DNA of 64,000 bases from Epiperipatus broadwayi (taxonomy: Eukaryota; Onychophora; Udeonychophora; Euonychophora; Peripatidae): assembly GCA_028023455.1 (NCBI GenBank), contig JAQFVV010012395.1:4900001-4964000 (forward strand), read 5' to 3'. Both the position numbers and the translations under genes were made by a program. Below, in pieces: positions 63,985 to 64,000 of the stretch (position 1 is the first letter of the stretch; each line of letters starts with the position of its first letter). The notes below the pieces were generated by a model. It did not search any database. It saw only the letters and a program-made list of their open reading frames with translations, and was not told where the DNA came from.

Positions 63985-64000
63985 AGATTATTTTTTTTTT
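63985..64000. other. Window end in AT-rich DNA
   Basis: Sequence stops in a T run; nothing more can be said. Confidence 0.5.

Overview
The window is AT-rich animal DNA from an invertebrate with large introns and heavy transposon content. The evidence is four GT-AG exons of one gene separated by introns of about 9 to 30 kb, plus Penelope-like, CR1-like, LTR, hAT and other terminal-inverted-repeat elements and long microsatellites. The sequence does not let me name the phylum.

The only host gene recognised is a Na+/K+-ATPase alpha subunit (P-type ATPase, IIC) on the minus strand. Four consecutive exons lie, in transcription order, at 52135-51937, 22218-22107, 12929-12797 and 418-226. Their phases join exactly, giving about 212 codons from the phosphorylation loop (DKTGT) to the nucleotide-binding domain (KGAPER, GERVLG). 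The 5' and 3' ends of the gene are outside the window, so everything else shown is intronic or upstream-intronic.

Layout. 0.2-7 kb: exon, then intron with a 1.07-kb terminal-inverted-repeat element. 7.0-10 kb: a hammerhead-bearing repeat copy, then a head-to-head inverted pair of Penelope-like elements (PLE1). 11.2-14.4 kb: repeat family A, microsatellite, exon, a foldback with a hammerhead-like motif, repeat family B. 18.7-26 kb: CR1-like LINE fragments (L1; L3 with an internal inversion), a PLE2 tail fragment, a family B copy and an exon. 29-30.3 kb: a nested palindrome built of four family A units. 32.5-38.6 kb: inverted PLE2 pair plus PLE fragments. 39.7-42.4 kb: a 2.7-kb TIR element filled with higher-order tandem repeats. 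50-52 kb: two foldbacks, a 370-bp tandem array of family B and the DKTG exon. 52.8-61 kb: CR1-like LINE L2, split by a third inverted PLE pair (PLE3) and by a hAT MITE. 62-64 kb: a long LTR, perhaps solo.

The most interesting signal is a set of small hammerhead-ribozyme-like motifs. Two non-coding repeat families (A and B) each carry a 42-nt motif with the CUGANGA / GAAA / NUH core and pairing stems I, II and III. Family B forms a tandem array whose predicted cleavage sites are exactly 370 nt apart. Family A units are about 374 nt apart. This is the layout expected of retrozyme-like retroelements that could be moved by Penelope-type reverse transcriptases, and three PLE families sit in the same introns. 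Variant motifs with the same architecture lie in the 3' regions of PLE1 and PLE3. All these calls come from reading the sequence by eye; no folding, alignment or database search was run.
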